A DNA stretch of 64,000 nt from Fibrobacterota bacterium (lineage in GTDB: Bacteria > Fibrobacterota > Chitinivibrionia > Chitinivibrionales > Chitinispirillaceae), in the NCBI GenBank assembly GCA_023459055.1, contig JAEWVR010000019.1:1-64000 (forward strand), given 5' to 3'. Of the stretch, positions 56,759 to 64,000 are shown piece by piece. Each line of letters starts with the position of its first letter. Within the stretch, counting starts at the first letter, position 1. Under the pieces are notes generated by a model. The model ran no database searches. It was not told the DNA's origin and saw only the letters and a program-made list of their open reading frames with translations. Position numbers and translations under genes: made by a program.

Positions 56759-57490
56759 ATGACTATTAGCAAATTTGCAACAGCGACACTTTTTCTCAGC
56801 CAGCTCTTACTTATTTCAGTTATTGGTGCACCAATGATCAGTGTGGATTCATCAGACTTTGATGCAGGTCCAATGTTTCAGGGTGATGTCAAAAAAGTGG
56901 AACACACCTTTATTATTAAAAATACCGGGGACAGTACCCTCACAATCAGCAAAGTGAAGGCATCATGTGGCTGTACCACTGTTGGATACGACTCAATTAT
57001 TGCCCCGGGAAAAACCGGAAAGGTAATTCAGTCAATTGACTTAAAGAGTATACACACCGGTCCGTTCAAGAAAAACATGACTATCTATTCAAATGCAAAA
57101 AATACTCCGGAGCTTGTGGTAGCACTTGGTGGTACGCTCAAGTCATATGTGACATTATCAAAAGAGAGTCTTCAGCTTGTCTCTGCAGATCAGAAACCCT
57201 TTACCGATAGCCTGACATTATCTACAGAAAAAGCAGATCTTGCAGTTACATCAATATCCTTTAAAATGTATGATTCAAACCAGGGAACACCCGCATGGCA
57301 GGCGGATCTTGAACTTTTTCCGCAGTATAAACTTACAAAAGTTGAAAGCAGTGACAAGAAGCTGTCTGTTTACAAACTAATAGTTTCTCATACAGTAAAG
57401 GAAAAGGAGCCGAGGTTCGGTGATTTCACCATCACAACAAATCATCCGAAGGTTCCTGAAATAAAGCTGCCGGGAGCTATAGCGAATTAA
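56759..57490 (+). CDS. Exported DUF1573-domain protein
   Basis: The 243-residue protein has a signal peptide (cleavage near VIGA). It has an immunoglobulin-like DUF1573 domain: FDAGPMFQGDVKKVEHTF, then IKNTGDSTLTISKVKASCGCTT with Cys70 and Cys72, and APGKTGKV. Such domains are common in Bacteroidota and Fibrobacterota envelope proteins; the function is not settled. A GGAGGG site lies before the ATG. It is followed 63 nt later by the radical SAM gene on the same strand. Confidence 0.88.
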   Translation: MTISKFATATLFLSQLLLISVIGAPMISVDSSDFDAGPMFQGDVKKVEHTFIIKNTGDSTLTISKVKASCGCTTVGYDSIIAPGKTGKVIQSIDLKSIHTGPFKKNMTIYSNAKNTPELVVALGGTLKSYVTLSKESLQLVSADQKPFTDSLTLSTEKADLAVTSISFKMYDSNQGTPAWQADLELFPQYKLTKVESSDKKLSVYKLIVSHTVKEKEPRFGDFTITTNHPKVPEIKLPGAIAN

Positions 57491-57553
57491 AATGATCAGG
57501 CTCAGATCATTCTGATTTGACACTACCGGCATACTCAACAATACGAGAATACG

Positions 57554-58507
57554 ATGTCATACAAATATCTTTTTGGTCCAGTGAATTCACGTCGCCTTGG
57601 TATCTCTCTTGGTGTGGATATGGTTCCTTTTAAAACCTGTTCACTTAACTGTGTCTATTGTGAATGTGGTGACACAACGGTGTTAAGTTGTGACCGTAAA
57701 GAATATGTCAGTTTTGATGCACTGAAAAGTGAGCTGACCGACTATCTTGCAAAAAATCCGAAACTTGACTATGTGACTTTTGCCGGAAGCGGAGAACCAA
57801 CACTGAACTCATGCCTTGGCAGGATTGTTAATTTTGTCAAAACATCGTATCCACAGTACAAGACCGCACTACTTACCAATGGCACACTTTTTTATGATCC
57901 ACATGTTCGCCGTGATTGTCTGAATTTTGATCTTATCTGCCCTTCCCTTGATGCAGTTTCAGATGAAGCCTTTGCAGCAGTTAACCGTCCGGACAGGGCA
58001 CTGGACAACAAAAAGGTAATTGACGGACTTATACAGTTCGCGCATGAATATAAGGGTGTTATGTGGGTTGAGGTATTTATCGTACCGGATATCAACGACA
58101 CAGAATCTGAATTGAAGTTATTCAAGGAAATGTTGACAAAAATACAACCTCAGCGGGTGCAGCTCAACAGTCTTGACAGACCAGGAGCCTGCGACTGGGT
58201 TACCCCGGTATTACCACAAAAACTTTCTTACATTGCTCAGTACCTCTCTCCTCTTCCTGTTGAAATCATTTCACGCAGTGGTTCGCGTCCAAAATCAGAG
58301 ATTACAGGAGCGGATCTTGAGGAAACAGTTTTAAGCCTTATCCGCCGGCGACCATCAACACTTGAAGAGCTCTCGGTGATCGCGGGAAAAACAATAAACG
58401 AGATCCATGCTGCACTTGACAATGTAACTGCTAATGGTACTGCTGAAACATACTCTGTTAATGATAAGTTATTTTACAGGGTGAGAAAGATCTCTGCAGA
58501 ATCGTAA
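57554..58507 (+). CDS. Radical SAM protein with C-terminal winged helix
   Basis: The 317-residue protein begins with the family motif FGPVNSRRLGISLGVD and has Cys29-x3-Cys33-x2-Cys36 for the 4Fe-4S cluster. It continues with YVTFAGSGEPTLN (SAM glycine motif) and LLTNGTL. The last 75 residues look like a winged-helix domain (LEETVLSLIRRRPSTLEELS). The group is widespread in anaerobes and uncharacterised. A 7-bp hairpin follows the stop (58531-58552). Confidence 0.85.
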   Translation: MSYKYLFGPVNSRRLGISLGVDMVPFKTCSLNCVYCECGDTTVLSCDRKEYVSFDALKSELTDYLAKNPKLDYVTFAGSGEPTLNSCLGRIVNFVKTSYPQYKTALLTNGTLFYDPHVRRDCLNFDLICPSLDAVSDEAFAAVNRPDRALDNKKVIDGLIQFAHEYKGVMWVEVFIVPDINDTESELKLFKEMLTKIQPQRVQLNSLDRPGACDWVTPVLPQKLSYIAQYLSPLPVEIISRSGSRPKSEITGADLEETVLSLIRRRPSTLEELSVIAGKTINEIHAALDNVTANGTAETYSVNDKLFYRVRKISAES

Positions 58508-58530
58508 CCAATTGAATCCTGGCCTGGTTA

Positions 58531-58552
58531 ACCCGGTGGTTTACAACCGGGT
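58531..58552 (+). terminator. Weak hairpin after the radical SAM gene
   Basis: ACCCGGT (58531-58537) pairs with ACCGGGT (58546-58552) around an 8-nt loop, 24 nt after the stop. There is no clear T-run, so it may only partly terminate. Confidence 0.45.
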
Positions 58553-58784
58553 GTTGTCTGTATTGTAGACATTTTTCATTTTCGATATTACAGGTTGATT
58601 CCAGTGCTGTAACTTATTATATAACAATATTTTATAATTTTTTACCATCGTTTGGATGCAATACTTTTGTACACAACTTGTGTACGGAAAAGGCCACGGA
58701 CTTTCAGTATTTCCATAGAGTTTTTCAATGTATCTTTATATTTGGGACAGATAAGGTACAATTTTCATTTAAAAAGGAGTTTTA

Positions 58785-60449
58785 ATGAGGGGGCTCATAA
58801 TTACGTTATTCATGCTGGTTGCACTTCTGCAGTCACTTGCTACAGCACAGACAATTTCGATTAGCGGAACAGTTAAAAATAGTGGTGGAGGTGCCATCAA
58901 AGATGTTACCTGTACGCTCGCCAAAGTCAGTGGTGTCAGTGCTACAACTGATGCCTCGGGCAATTTTTCCATCGTAACAACAGCTGTAGTAAAAATGTCA
59001 TCATCGGGAGCACAGCCATTAAGTTTCAGTCTGAATGGCAGAGAGCTATACATTCATAGCACCGATAAAGAGCTCAACGGTACAGCATCAGTATATAGCA
59101 GTGATGGCAAAAGGGTTTCTTCCGTAAACTTTACAAAAACAAATAGTTCATCCGGCTCGATTCTGTTACCAGCTTTTACTGCCGGCCTTAACATTTTGAA
59201 AATCACCCTGAACGGAAAAACCTATACAAGCCCGCTCCTGCAACTCCCGGGTCTTTCAGCAAGACTTCAGTGTGTATCCGGCAATTCCGAAATAAACCAG
59301 CTCACACTTGCAAAGAGTGCTGCAGCAGCGGCTGATGTTGATACACTCATTATGAGAAAAACCGGTTTTACCGAGAAACGTACACCGATCAGTTCATATA
59401 CAGTATCAAATCTTGCAATTACTATGGATTCAATTGTTGCTACTACCTGTAATGCAACAACGCTCAAGGCTGCTGGAATGTGCAGAAGTAATCATCAGAT
59501 ATTAATCGGTGCTGCGGTAAACCAGAGCGGTGTTAATAACGCTCTTATCGGTCAGGAGTTCAATTATGTAACAGCCGATAATGCAATGAAATGGGATGCT
59601 ACGGAGGGTAGTGAAGGTGTGTTTAATTTCAGTGCGGCTGATCAAATTGTAAGTGCTGCACAATCAAAAGGGGTGAAGGTAAAAGGCCACGCTCTTGTCT
59701 GGCATAACCAGCTCCCGAATTGGGTAAAATCAATTAACAGCCGTGATCGTATCCAGGCAGTAATGAAAAATCACATCGAAAAGGTTATGGAACATTTTGG
59801 CAATAAAATTATTGCATGGGATGTTGTTAATGAAGCGCTCTATACAGACAATGATAACGGTTCGGGTAATGCAAAAATGCGTGATACAGTGTTTTATAAA
59901 CTGCTTGGCGAAGACTTCATTCCGCTGGCATTTAAATATGCCCGTGAATATGCAGACAGCCATAATATGAAAGAAATGAAACTGTACTATAATGATTATA
60001 GCATCGATGGCGATAATGACAAATCCCGTTTCCTTCGTAAAAAAGTAAAGGAATGGCTTGACAAAGGTGTACCTATTGACGGAATTGGATTCCAGATGCA
60101 TATCGGTCCTCCGAATAATATTCCCACTGCCCAGGCTGTAAAGGATAATATGGACTATTACGCAAGCCTTGGTCTTGATGTCCTGATTTCTGAATGGGAT
60201 ATTAATCTTTGCGGCGGCGATGTGAGTTCATCACAGCAATCACAGTTATATCATGATATCACTGCTGTATGTGTCAATAATCCCAGATGCGTAGCGATCA
60301 CCTGGTGGGGAGTGAACGACAGTGAATCATGGCTTAACAGGTTCAATGGCTCGAAATGCAACGGTTCAAGTTCACAATCATTGCTTTTCAATAATAATAA
60401 GCCAAAGGCTGTCTATACACAGGTGCTTGATGCACTTAATGGTAAATAA
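58785..60449 (+). CDS. Secreted GH10 endo-1,4-beta-xylanase
   Basis: The 554-residue xylanase hydrolyses internal xylan bonds. The signal peptide ends near TAQ (residue 22). A carboxypeptidase-regulatory-like domain follows (ISISGTVKNSGGGAIKDV). Next, residues about 70-155 form a sorting-like beta domain (LNGRELYIHSTDKELNG to LNILKITLNGKTYTSPL) placed between modules instead of at the C terminus. The GH10 barrel begins about residue 230, with acid/base Glu350 in WDVVNEAL and nucleophile Glu470 in LISEWDI; KGHALVWHNQLP is a typical substrate-binding segment. AAAGGAG precedes the ATG, and a strong terminator follows. Confidence 0.93.
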   Translation: MRGLIITLFMLVALLQSLATAQTISISGTVKNSGGGAIKDVTCTLAKVSGVSATTDASGNFSIVTTAVVKMSSSGAQPLSFSLNGRELYIHSTDKELNGTASVYSSDGKRVSSVNFTKTNSSSGSILLPAFTAGLNILKITLNGKTYTSPLLQLPGLSARLQCVSGNSEINQLTLAKSAAAAADVDTLIMRKTGFTEKRTPISSYTVSNLAITMDSIVATTCNATTLKAAGMCRSNHQILIGAAVNQSGVNNALIGQEFNYVTADNAMKWDATEGSEGVFNFSAADQIVSAAQSKGVKVKGHALVWHNQLPNWVKSINSRDRIQAVMKNHIEKVMEHFGNKIIAWDVVNEALYTDNDNGSGNAKMRDTVFYKLLGEDFIPLAFKYAREYADSHNMKEMKLYYNDYSIDGDNDKSRFLRKKVKEWLDKGVPIDGIGFQMHIGPPNNIPTAQAVKDNMDYYASLGLDVLISEWDINLCGGDVSSSQQSQLYHDITAVCVNNPRCVAITWWGVNDSESWLNRFNGSKCNGSSSQSLLFNNNKPKAVYTQVLDALNGK

Positions 60450-60474
60450 GTAGTTGTTGATTTGATAGTTTGTG

Positions 60475-60510
60475 AAGGCCGGGATTGATTTAATCCCGGC
60501 CTTTTTTTTT
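60475..60510 (+). terminator. Rho-independent terminator of the xylanase gene
   Basis: AAGGCCGGGATT (60475-60486) pairs with AATCCCGGCCTT (60492-60503) with a 5-nt loop, and nine T residues (60502-60510) form the tail. It lies 25 nt after the stop. Confidence 0.93.
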
Positions 60511-60560
60511 GCCTCACCCCCTGCCCCCTCTCCATTAAGACATGGAGAGGGGGAGTTGAA
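60511..60560. repeat. GC-rich palindromic element, type A copy 2
   Basis: Starts GCCTCACCCC; CCCCCTCTCCA (60524-60534) pairs perfectly with TGGAGAGGGGG (60543-60553). It is related to 55321-55370 and abuts the xylanase terminator. Confidence 0.8.
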
Positions 60561-60598
60561 ATGAGGGTTTCAGGGATAATCCATGCCAAGGGGAATTA

Positions 60599-60812
60599 CC
60601 CTCCCCCTGCCCCCTCCAAGGAGGGGATCTGGTGCGGGGTATGGTTGAGATGGTTGTGTGATAAGATCGGGAGATGTATTCAGGCTGAAGCATTGCGGAA
60701 GCAGGAGACGCCCACCAGACTTAGACCTTATTCCCCAAAACTACGACCACACAACTCAAAAGTTCCCTCCCTCGGGAGGGTGGCACGCAGTGCCGGGAGG
60801 GGTACCAACGCC
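60599..60812. repeat. GC-rich palindromic element, type B, intergenic copy
   Basis: The left arm (60599-60638) contains CCCCTCC/GGAGGGG and GGTGCGGGG. After a spacer, the right arm (60765-60812) contains CCCTCCCTCGGGAGGG, the GGCACGCAGTGCC hairpin and GGGAGGGGTACCAACGCC. The right arm matches 63857-63904 inside hsdR at 45 of 48 positions by eye. No DUF559-like coding follows here. The rest of 60450-61039 holds no supported gene. Confidence 0.85.
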
Positions 60813-61039
60813 ACAATTATCGCACCCCACCCCCAAATTACCACCTCACCACCATTGACTACTGCATAAATGGGATTTAGTTTATAATAGTCGGTTATAA
60901 TGAATATCATTTCAGAAAAGTACAACTGGATCTATACGGGACACAAAAATCCCTGAAATGCACTGAATCACTGCGATTTTTAGTGAATCACACCAGACCT
61001 TTCTGATATTTTTAGTTATGTGTTACCAAAAGGTGGAAA

Positions 61040-61144
61040 ATGGCAAAAGCAACTGCGGCTACCGCAAAGGACGAACCTGTTCAAAAAGAATCGCTTGGCA
61101 ATCTTGAAGTCTCACTCTGGAAAGCTGTTAAAGTGTTGGGGTAA
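61040..61144 (+). pseudogene. hsdM: hsdM 5' remnant
   Basis: This frame encodes only 34 residues, ending after LGNLEVSLWKAVKVLG. LGNLEVSLWKA is the normal beginning of type I restriction-modification methylase subunits (about 500 residues); the SAM-binding domain and NPPF motif are absent. AGGTGG lies 3 nt before the ATG, so the original translation start is intact. The sequence leads within a few bases into the tail of hsdS, as expected from one large deletion. Confidence 0.7.
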
Positions 61145-61149
61145 TGCTT

Positions 61150-61229
61150 CAAAAATCCATATTCTCGAAAAGCTTCGTGACACTTTGCTACCAAAGTTAA
61201 TGAGTGGAGAGATTAGAATTTCAATTTAA
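61150..61229 (+). pseudogene. hsdS: hsdS 3' remnant
   Basis: The last codons of a type I specificity subunit are visible in one frame: ILEKLRDTLLPKLMSGEIRI, stopping at TAA (61227-61229). This LRDTLLPKLMSGEI ending is characteristic of HsdS. No target-recognition domain precedes it. It is out of frame with the hsdM remnant. The stop lies 10 nt before the next gene. Confidence 0.75.
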
Positions 61230-61239
61230 AGGATCTTAT

Positions 61240-62694
61240 ATGATCAAGCTCTATCTTGATTGGAATGTCATTAACGGAATGCGGACATGTACAGAAGTTG
61301 ATGAACTTTTAAGCTTGAGAAAATATATTGAGAAAAATCGGTCTTATTTTGAAATTTACTATTCTCAAGCTCACTTGTCAGACCTTGCTGGGCAGAGGTA
61401 TTTGTTTGATGATACAATAAAAGAAGATCTTGAATACTTATCAAAATTAACCGAAAATAAAGCACTTGTTATCAAGAATGATATCGTGGATATTCAGTCA
61501 ATTTCACCATTAGATTGGTATCAAACAATAATTGAGGATCACAAAATTCTGAATGTTGATTCTTTTGATGATTTATTAAAAATCATTTCAACAGATTGCC
61601 CTGAAACAAAACCATTAATTGACAATTACATCAGAGTTCTTAAAAGTACCCTCCTTCCAAGCATTCCAAAACAGTTCGAACAACTAATTCCTGATATCGC
61701 TGGTAAAACATGTTATGATGCTTTTAACGCAATATTTAAACTGAGTAAATCTTGGATGCAAACAGATGCTTATAGTAAAGTAAGAAATTTGATTCAAAGT
61801 TTGTTAAACTTTAAAACAAGCACTCTTAGCAGTACGACCAAACCATTTATAGACATTAGTAAATCTTTCGAGAATTTGGGATCAAGTGTTACTTATGAGA
61901 ATATAGAACAAACTGTTGAAAAATCATTTATCAGCAAAACCCCAGTGTGGTACAACAATATCATTTCGACTTATTTAAATCTTGATATGTATGGATACAG
62001 TCAAGATGAAATAAGCATCAAAGATAATAAGAAAAAAACATTTCAGAATACTGCAAACGATGCGATACATGCAGCCTATGCATCTGTTTGCCATTTTTTT
62101 ATTATACAAGATAAGAAAGCTCGGCGTAAAACAGAAGCTACTTACAACCACCTTGAGATTAATACAACAGTTTTGAATCCCGTTAGAAAAAAGGAAAATT
62201 CTTCTTACATTTATTTTATCAGTAACGAATATATTGTTAGTCCTCAAACCGTCAAGGATTTATACCAATCTATATTGAAAACAATTGACATTGGTACTAT
62301 TTTAAAAGAAACAGCTAATGATGGAACTCAGGTAATATTTTCAGTATATTCAACGAGTATATATTATGGTTTTTTTAATAAGATCATTATAATTCCTGAA
62401 GAAAAATCATTTCAAATTGCATTAGCATTCAAGAAACCAACAAATTGTCCTATGATTAATCTTGTTTCTGTTGTAAAGTTAGCAAATCAATTAATTTCTC
62501 TTTTTGGTATACCTAATTGTGGTACAAAACAAGTTGAATTGTCACACTTTGATGCGTTTCGCGCAAATCAAAATTCAAATTGGACACTTTATTGGCAAGA
62601 TGCATTCTTAATTGTTTTTTCTGGTGGTGTTCAATTTTATTTCCCATGGATACCTCTTGAAAACACTGAGCCAAAGAATCCTCAAACGAATTAA
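61240..62694 (+). CDS. PIN-like nuclease-domain protein in the type I R-M locus
   Basis: This 484-residue protein starts MIKLYLDWNVING, which resembles the first acidic motif (LDxNV) of PIN-fold nucleases (Asp7). YYSQAHLSDL follows near residue 45. At about 272-298, ANDAIHAAYASVCHFFIIQDKKARRK matches the end of PIN domains, with Asp274 and Asp291 as likely metal ligands. The intervening helical region is unusually long, and the C-terminal 160 residues are not recognised. The start at 61240 has AAAGGA 7 nt upstream; an earlier ATG at 61204 overlaps the hsdS tail. Its position between hsdS and hsdR suggests an accessory defence nuclease or toxin, which is inferred. Confidence 0.65.
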   Translation: MIKLYLDWNVINGMRTCTEVDELLSLRKYIEKNRSYFEIYYSQAHLSDLAGQRYLFDDTIKEDLEYLSKLTENKALVIKNDIVDIQSISPLDWYQTIIEDHKILNVDSFDDLLKIISTDCPETKPLIDNYIRVLKSTLLPSIPKQFEQLIPDIAGKTCYDAFNAIFKLSKSWMQTDAYSKVRNLIQSLLNFKTSTLSSTTKPFIDISKSFENLGSSVTYENIEQTVEKSFISKTPVWYNNIISTYLNLDMYGYSQDEISIKDNKKKTFQNTANDAIHAAYASVCHFFIIQDKKARRKTEATYNHLEINTTVLNPVRKKENSSYIYFISNEYIVSPQTVKDLYQSILKTIDIGTILKETANDGTQVIFSVYSTSIYYGFFNKIIIIPEEKSFQIALAFKKPTNCPMINLVSVVKLANQLISLFGIPNCGTKQVELSHFDAFRANQNSNWTLYWQDAFLIVFSGGVQFYFPWIPLENTEPKNPQTN

Positions 62695-62709
62695 CACTCG
62701 ATACATTTT

Positions 62710-64000
62710 ATGAGCACAAACAAAATCACCGAATCATCAATCGAAGAATACGCAATAAAGCTGCTTGAAAAGCAGGGGTTTGACTATTATTACGGGCCAC
62801 AGATCGCACCGGACAGCGAATCACCATTGCGTCAATCGTTTGAGGAGGTGCTGCTTGCCGATCGCGTAAAAAGCGCTGTCGCACGAATTAATTCATCAGT
62901 TCCCGAAAGTGCCCGTGAAGATGCTTGTAAACAGATTGAACGCATCGCATCATCTGATCTTGTTGCCAACAACGAAACCTTTCACCGCATGCTGACAGAA
63001 GGCATATCAGTAGCCTATCAGAAAGACGGCAACAAACGCGGTGATCGAGTGTGGCTTATTGATTTTAATCATCCAGACAACAACGACTTTTATGTTGTCA
63101 ACCAGTTCTCAGTAACCTCAGCCGGTATACATGGTGGCAACGCAACAAAACGACCTGATATCGTACTGTTTGTCAATGGTATCCCGCTTGTCGTCATCGA
63201 ACTCAAGAATCCCGCAGACGAAAAAGCAACGTGTCACACTGCCTTTAATCAGCTTCGAACCTACAAAGAGGCAATTCCTCAACTATTTACCTATAACGGG
63301 TTTACTATTATTTCAGACGGGCTCGAAGCAAAAGCCGGCACAATCTCATCAGATTTCAACCGCTTTATGGCATGGAAAACAGCCGATGGCAAAAGTGAAG
63401 CATCACCGCTTGTCGGTCAGCTCGAAACACTAATCTATGGAATGCTGCACCGATCAACCTTACTTGACCTTATACGACATTTTATCGTTTTTGAAAAGTC
63501 AAAACGTGAAGATAAAAACACCGGCCTGACAACAATCGCAACAGTAAAAAAGATGGCTGCATATCATCAGTACTATGCTGTCAACAAAGCAGTGGAGTCG
63601 ACCCTCCGGGCCGCCGGGTTTGGACCCTCCCCTAACCCCTCCGAGGAGGGGAACTGGTGCGGTGGTGGTTGGGATGGTGGTGATGAGTTCGGGCCGGAGT
63701 TTGAGGCTGGGGGTGTTGAGGAAAACGAAGAGTCTGATCAGGTGTACACAAGTGCAGACCTTGACATTACGGGTAGATCGTCAAATAAGAATCATATCCC
63801 TACAAACGGCACCAGCCCCTCAAGCGCGGACGGTTCAAAGAGCCCCCCCGAAAAATCCCTCCCCGGGGAGAGTGGCACGCAGTGCCGGGAGGGGTACCAA
63901 CGCCGCATCCTCCCCTACAACCCCATCCTGAAACAACGCGCCCACAACTTACGAGCAAACATGACCCTCCCCGAGGTCCTGCTGTGGAACCATCTAAAAA
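62710..64000 (+). CDS. hsdR: Type I restriction subunit HsdR interrupted by palindromic element and DUF559-like domain (partial)
   Basis: The open frame runs off the window end with no stop after 430 codons. Residues 1-302 are a normal HsdR N terminus. The nuclease centre is Asp150 (RPDIVLF) and Glu164-x-Lys166 (VIELKN), followed by HRSTLLDLIRHFIVF and YYAVNKAVESTLRA. In homologues the next residues lead directly to the Walker A motif of the helicase. Instead, a low-complexity stretch (about 303-400) translated from the type B palindrome follows. Residues 402-430 then read as the start of a DUF559 (Vsr-fold nuclease-like) protein: PYNPILKQRAHNLRAN and MTLPEVLLWNHLK. Whether HsdR sequence resumes lies outside the window. 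Confidence 0.8.
   Translation, partial: MSTNKITESSIEEYAIKLLEKQGFDYYYGPQIAPDSESPLRQSFEEVLLADRVKSAVARINSSVPESAREDACKQIERIASSDLVANNETFHRMLTEGISVAYQKDGNKRGDRVWLIDFNHPDNNDFYVVNQFSVTSAGIHGGNATKRPDIVLFVNGIPLVVIELKNPADEKATCHTAFNQLRTYKEAIPQLFTYNGFTIISDGLEAKAGTISSDFNRFMAWKTADGKSEASPLVGQLETLIYGMLHRSTLLDLIRHFIVFEKSKREDKNTGLTTIATVKKMAAYHQYYAVNKAVESTLRAAGFGPSPNPSEEGNWCGGGWDGGDEFGPEFEAGGVEENEESDQVYTSADLDITGRSSNKNHIPTNGTSPSSADGSKSPPEKSLPGESGTQCREGYQRRILPYNPILKQRAHNLRANMTLPEVLLWNHLK
63625..63904. repeat. GC-rich palindromic element, type B, copy inside hsdR
   Basis: The left arm (63625-63666) has CCCCTCC/GGAGGGG (63636-63642 and 63645-63651) and CTGGTGCGG. The right arm (63857-63904) has the GGCACGCAGTGCC hairpin and GGGAGGGGTACCAACGCC. 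About 190 nt of variable spacer lies between the arms. All of it is open in the hsdR frame. Confidence 0.85.

Noticed and set aside
60561..60869. 102-codon frame after the xylanase gene
   Set aside because: Its Pro/Arg/Gly-rich translation comes from the palindromic repeats; no ribosome site or recognisable domain.

Overview
The window most resembles a mesophilic, polysaccharide-degrading member of the phylum Fibrobacterota (a Fibrobacter/Chitinispirillum-type lineage). The evidence is a TIGR02147-type regulator paired with a lipoprotein (a family first described from Fibrobacter), several secreted plant-wall enzymes carrying C-terminal sorting-like domains of the type IX secretion kind, and a PorV-like outer-membrane protein. 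This placement is an inference from gene content; no rRNA is present. Base composition looks moderate in GC, and most genes have clear Shine-Dalgarno sites.

Layout. 0.2-5.1 kb: a CheX phosphatase, an esterase lipoprotein, a small ferredoxin, a hypothetical protein and a decayed Rpn-type nuclease gene. 5.2-14.4 kb (minus strand): a carbohydrate island with two tandemly duplicated GH43/F5-8C proteins, a regulator-lipoprotein pair, a rhamnogalacturonan-acetylesterase-like protein and a sialate-O-acetylesterase-like protein. 14.9-18.3 kb: a radical SAM protein and a large VWA/Calx-beta surface protein. 18.6-24.7 kb: a compact receptor-less chemosensory operon (STAS-CheA-CheW-CheB-CheR-CheY). 24.7-28.1 kb: folC, a MarC-family gene, an inositol-phosphatase-family gene and a leucyl/arginyl-tRNA-protein transferase gene. 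28.2-38.4 kb: a seven-gene membrane complex of the energy-converting-hydrogenase-related (Ehr) type, whose large subunit has lost the NiFe ligands, preceded by an HTH-EIIA regulator. 38.8-44.1 kb: a glycosyltransferase-51 enzyme, a membrane MutS homologue, an AgmX-like lipoprotein, tRNA-Gly(CCC) and isocitrate dehydrogenase. 44.2-54.4 kb: a surface operon made of a PorV-like barrel carrying an inserted propeller, an M6-like pseudoprotease with a sorting domain, and a gluzincin protease fused to a TolB-like propeller and a barrel. 54.6-60.5 kb: aroD, two radical SAM genes, a DUF1573 protein and a GH10 xylanase. 60.5-64 kb: palindromic repeats and a damaged type I restriction locus.

The most unusual part is the right end. 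The start of hsdM is joined to the tail of hsdS, so almost all of both genes is missing. A PIN-like nuclease gene follows. Then hsdR is interrupted in frame, just before its expected ATPase domain, by a GC-rich palindromic element that runs into a DUF559 nuclease-like domain. A closely related copy of the element, without DUF559, lies 3 kb upstream between genes. This suggests a nuclease-associated palindromic mobile element that can insert in frame into genes. Other notable points are the NiFe-less hydrogenase-like complex, the dead M6 protease in an apparent surface proteolysis/secretion operon, and a family of dyad repeats seen at three intergenic positions.
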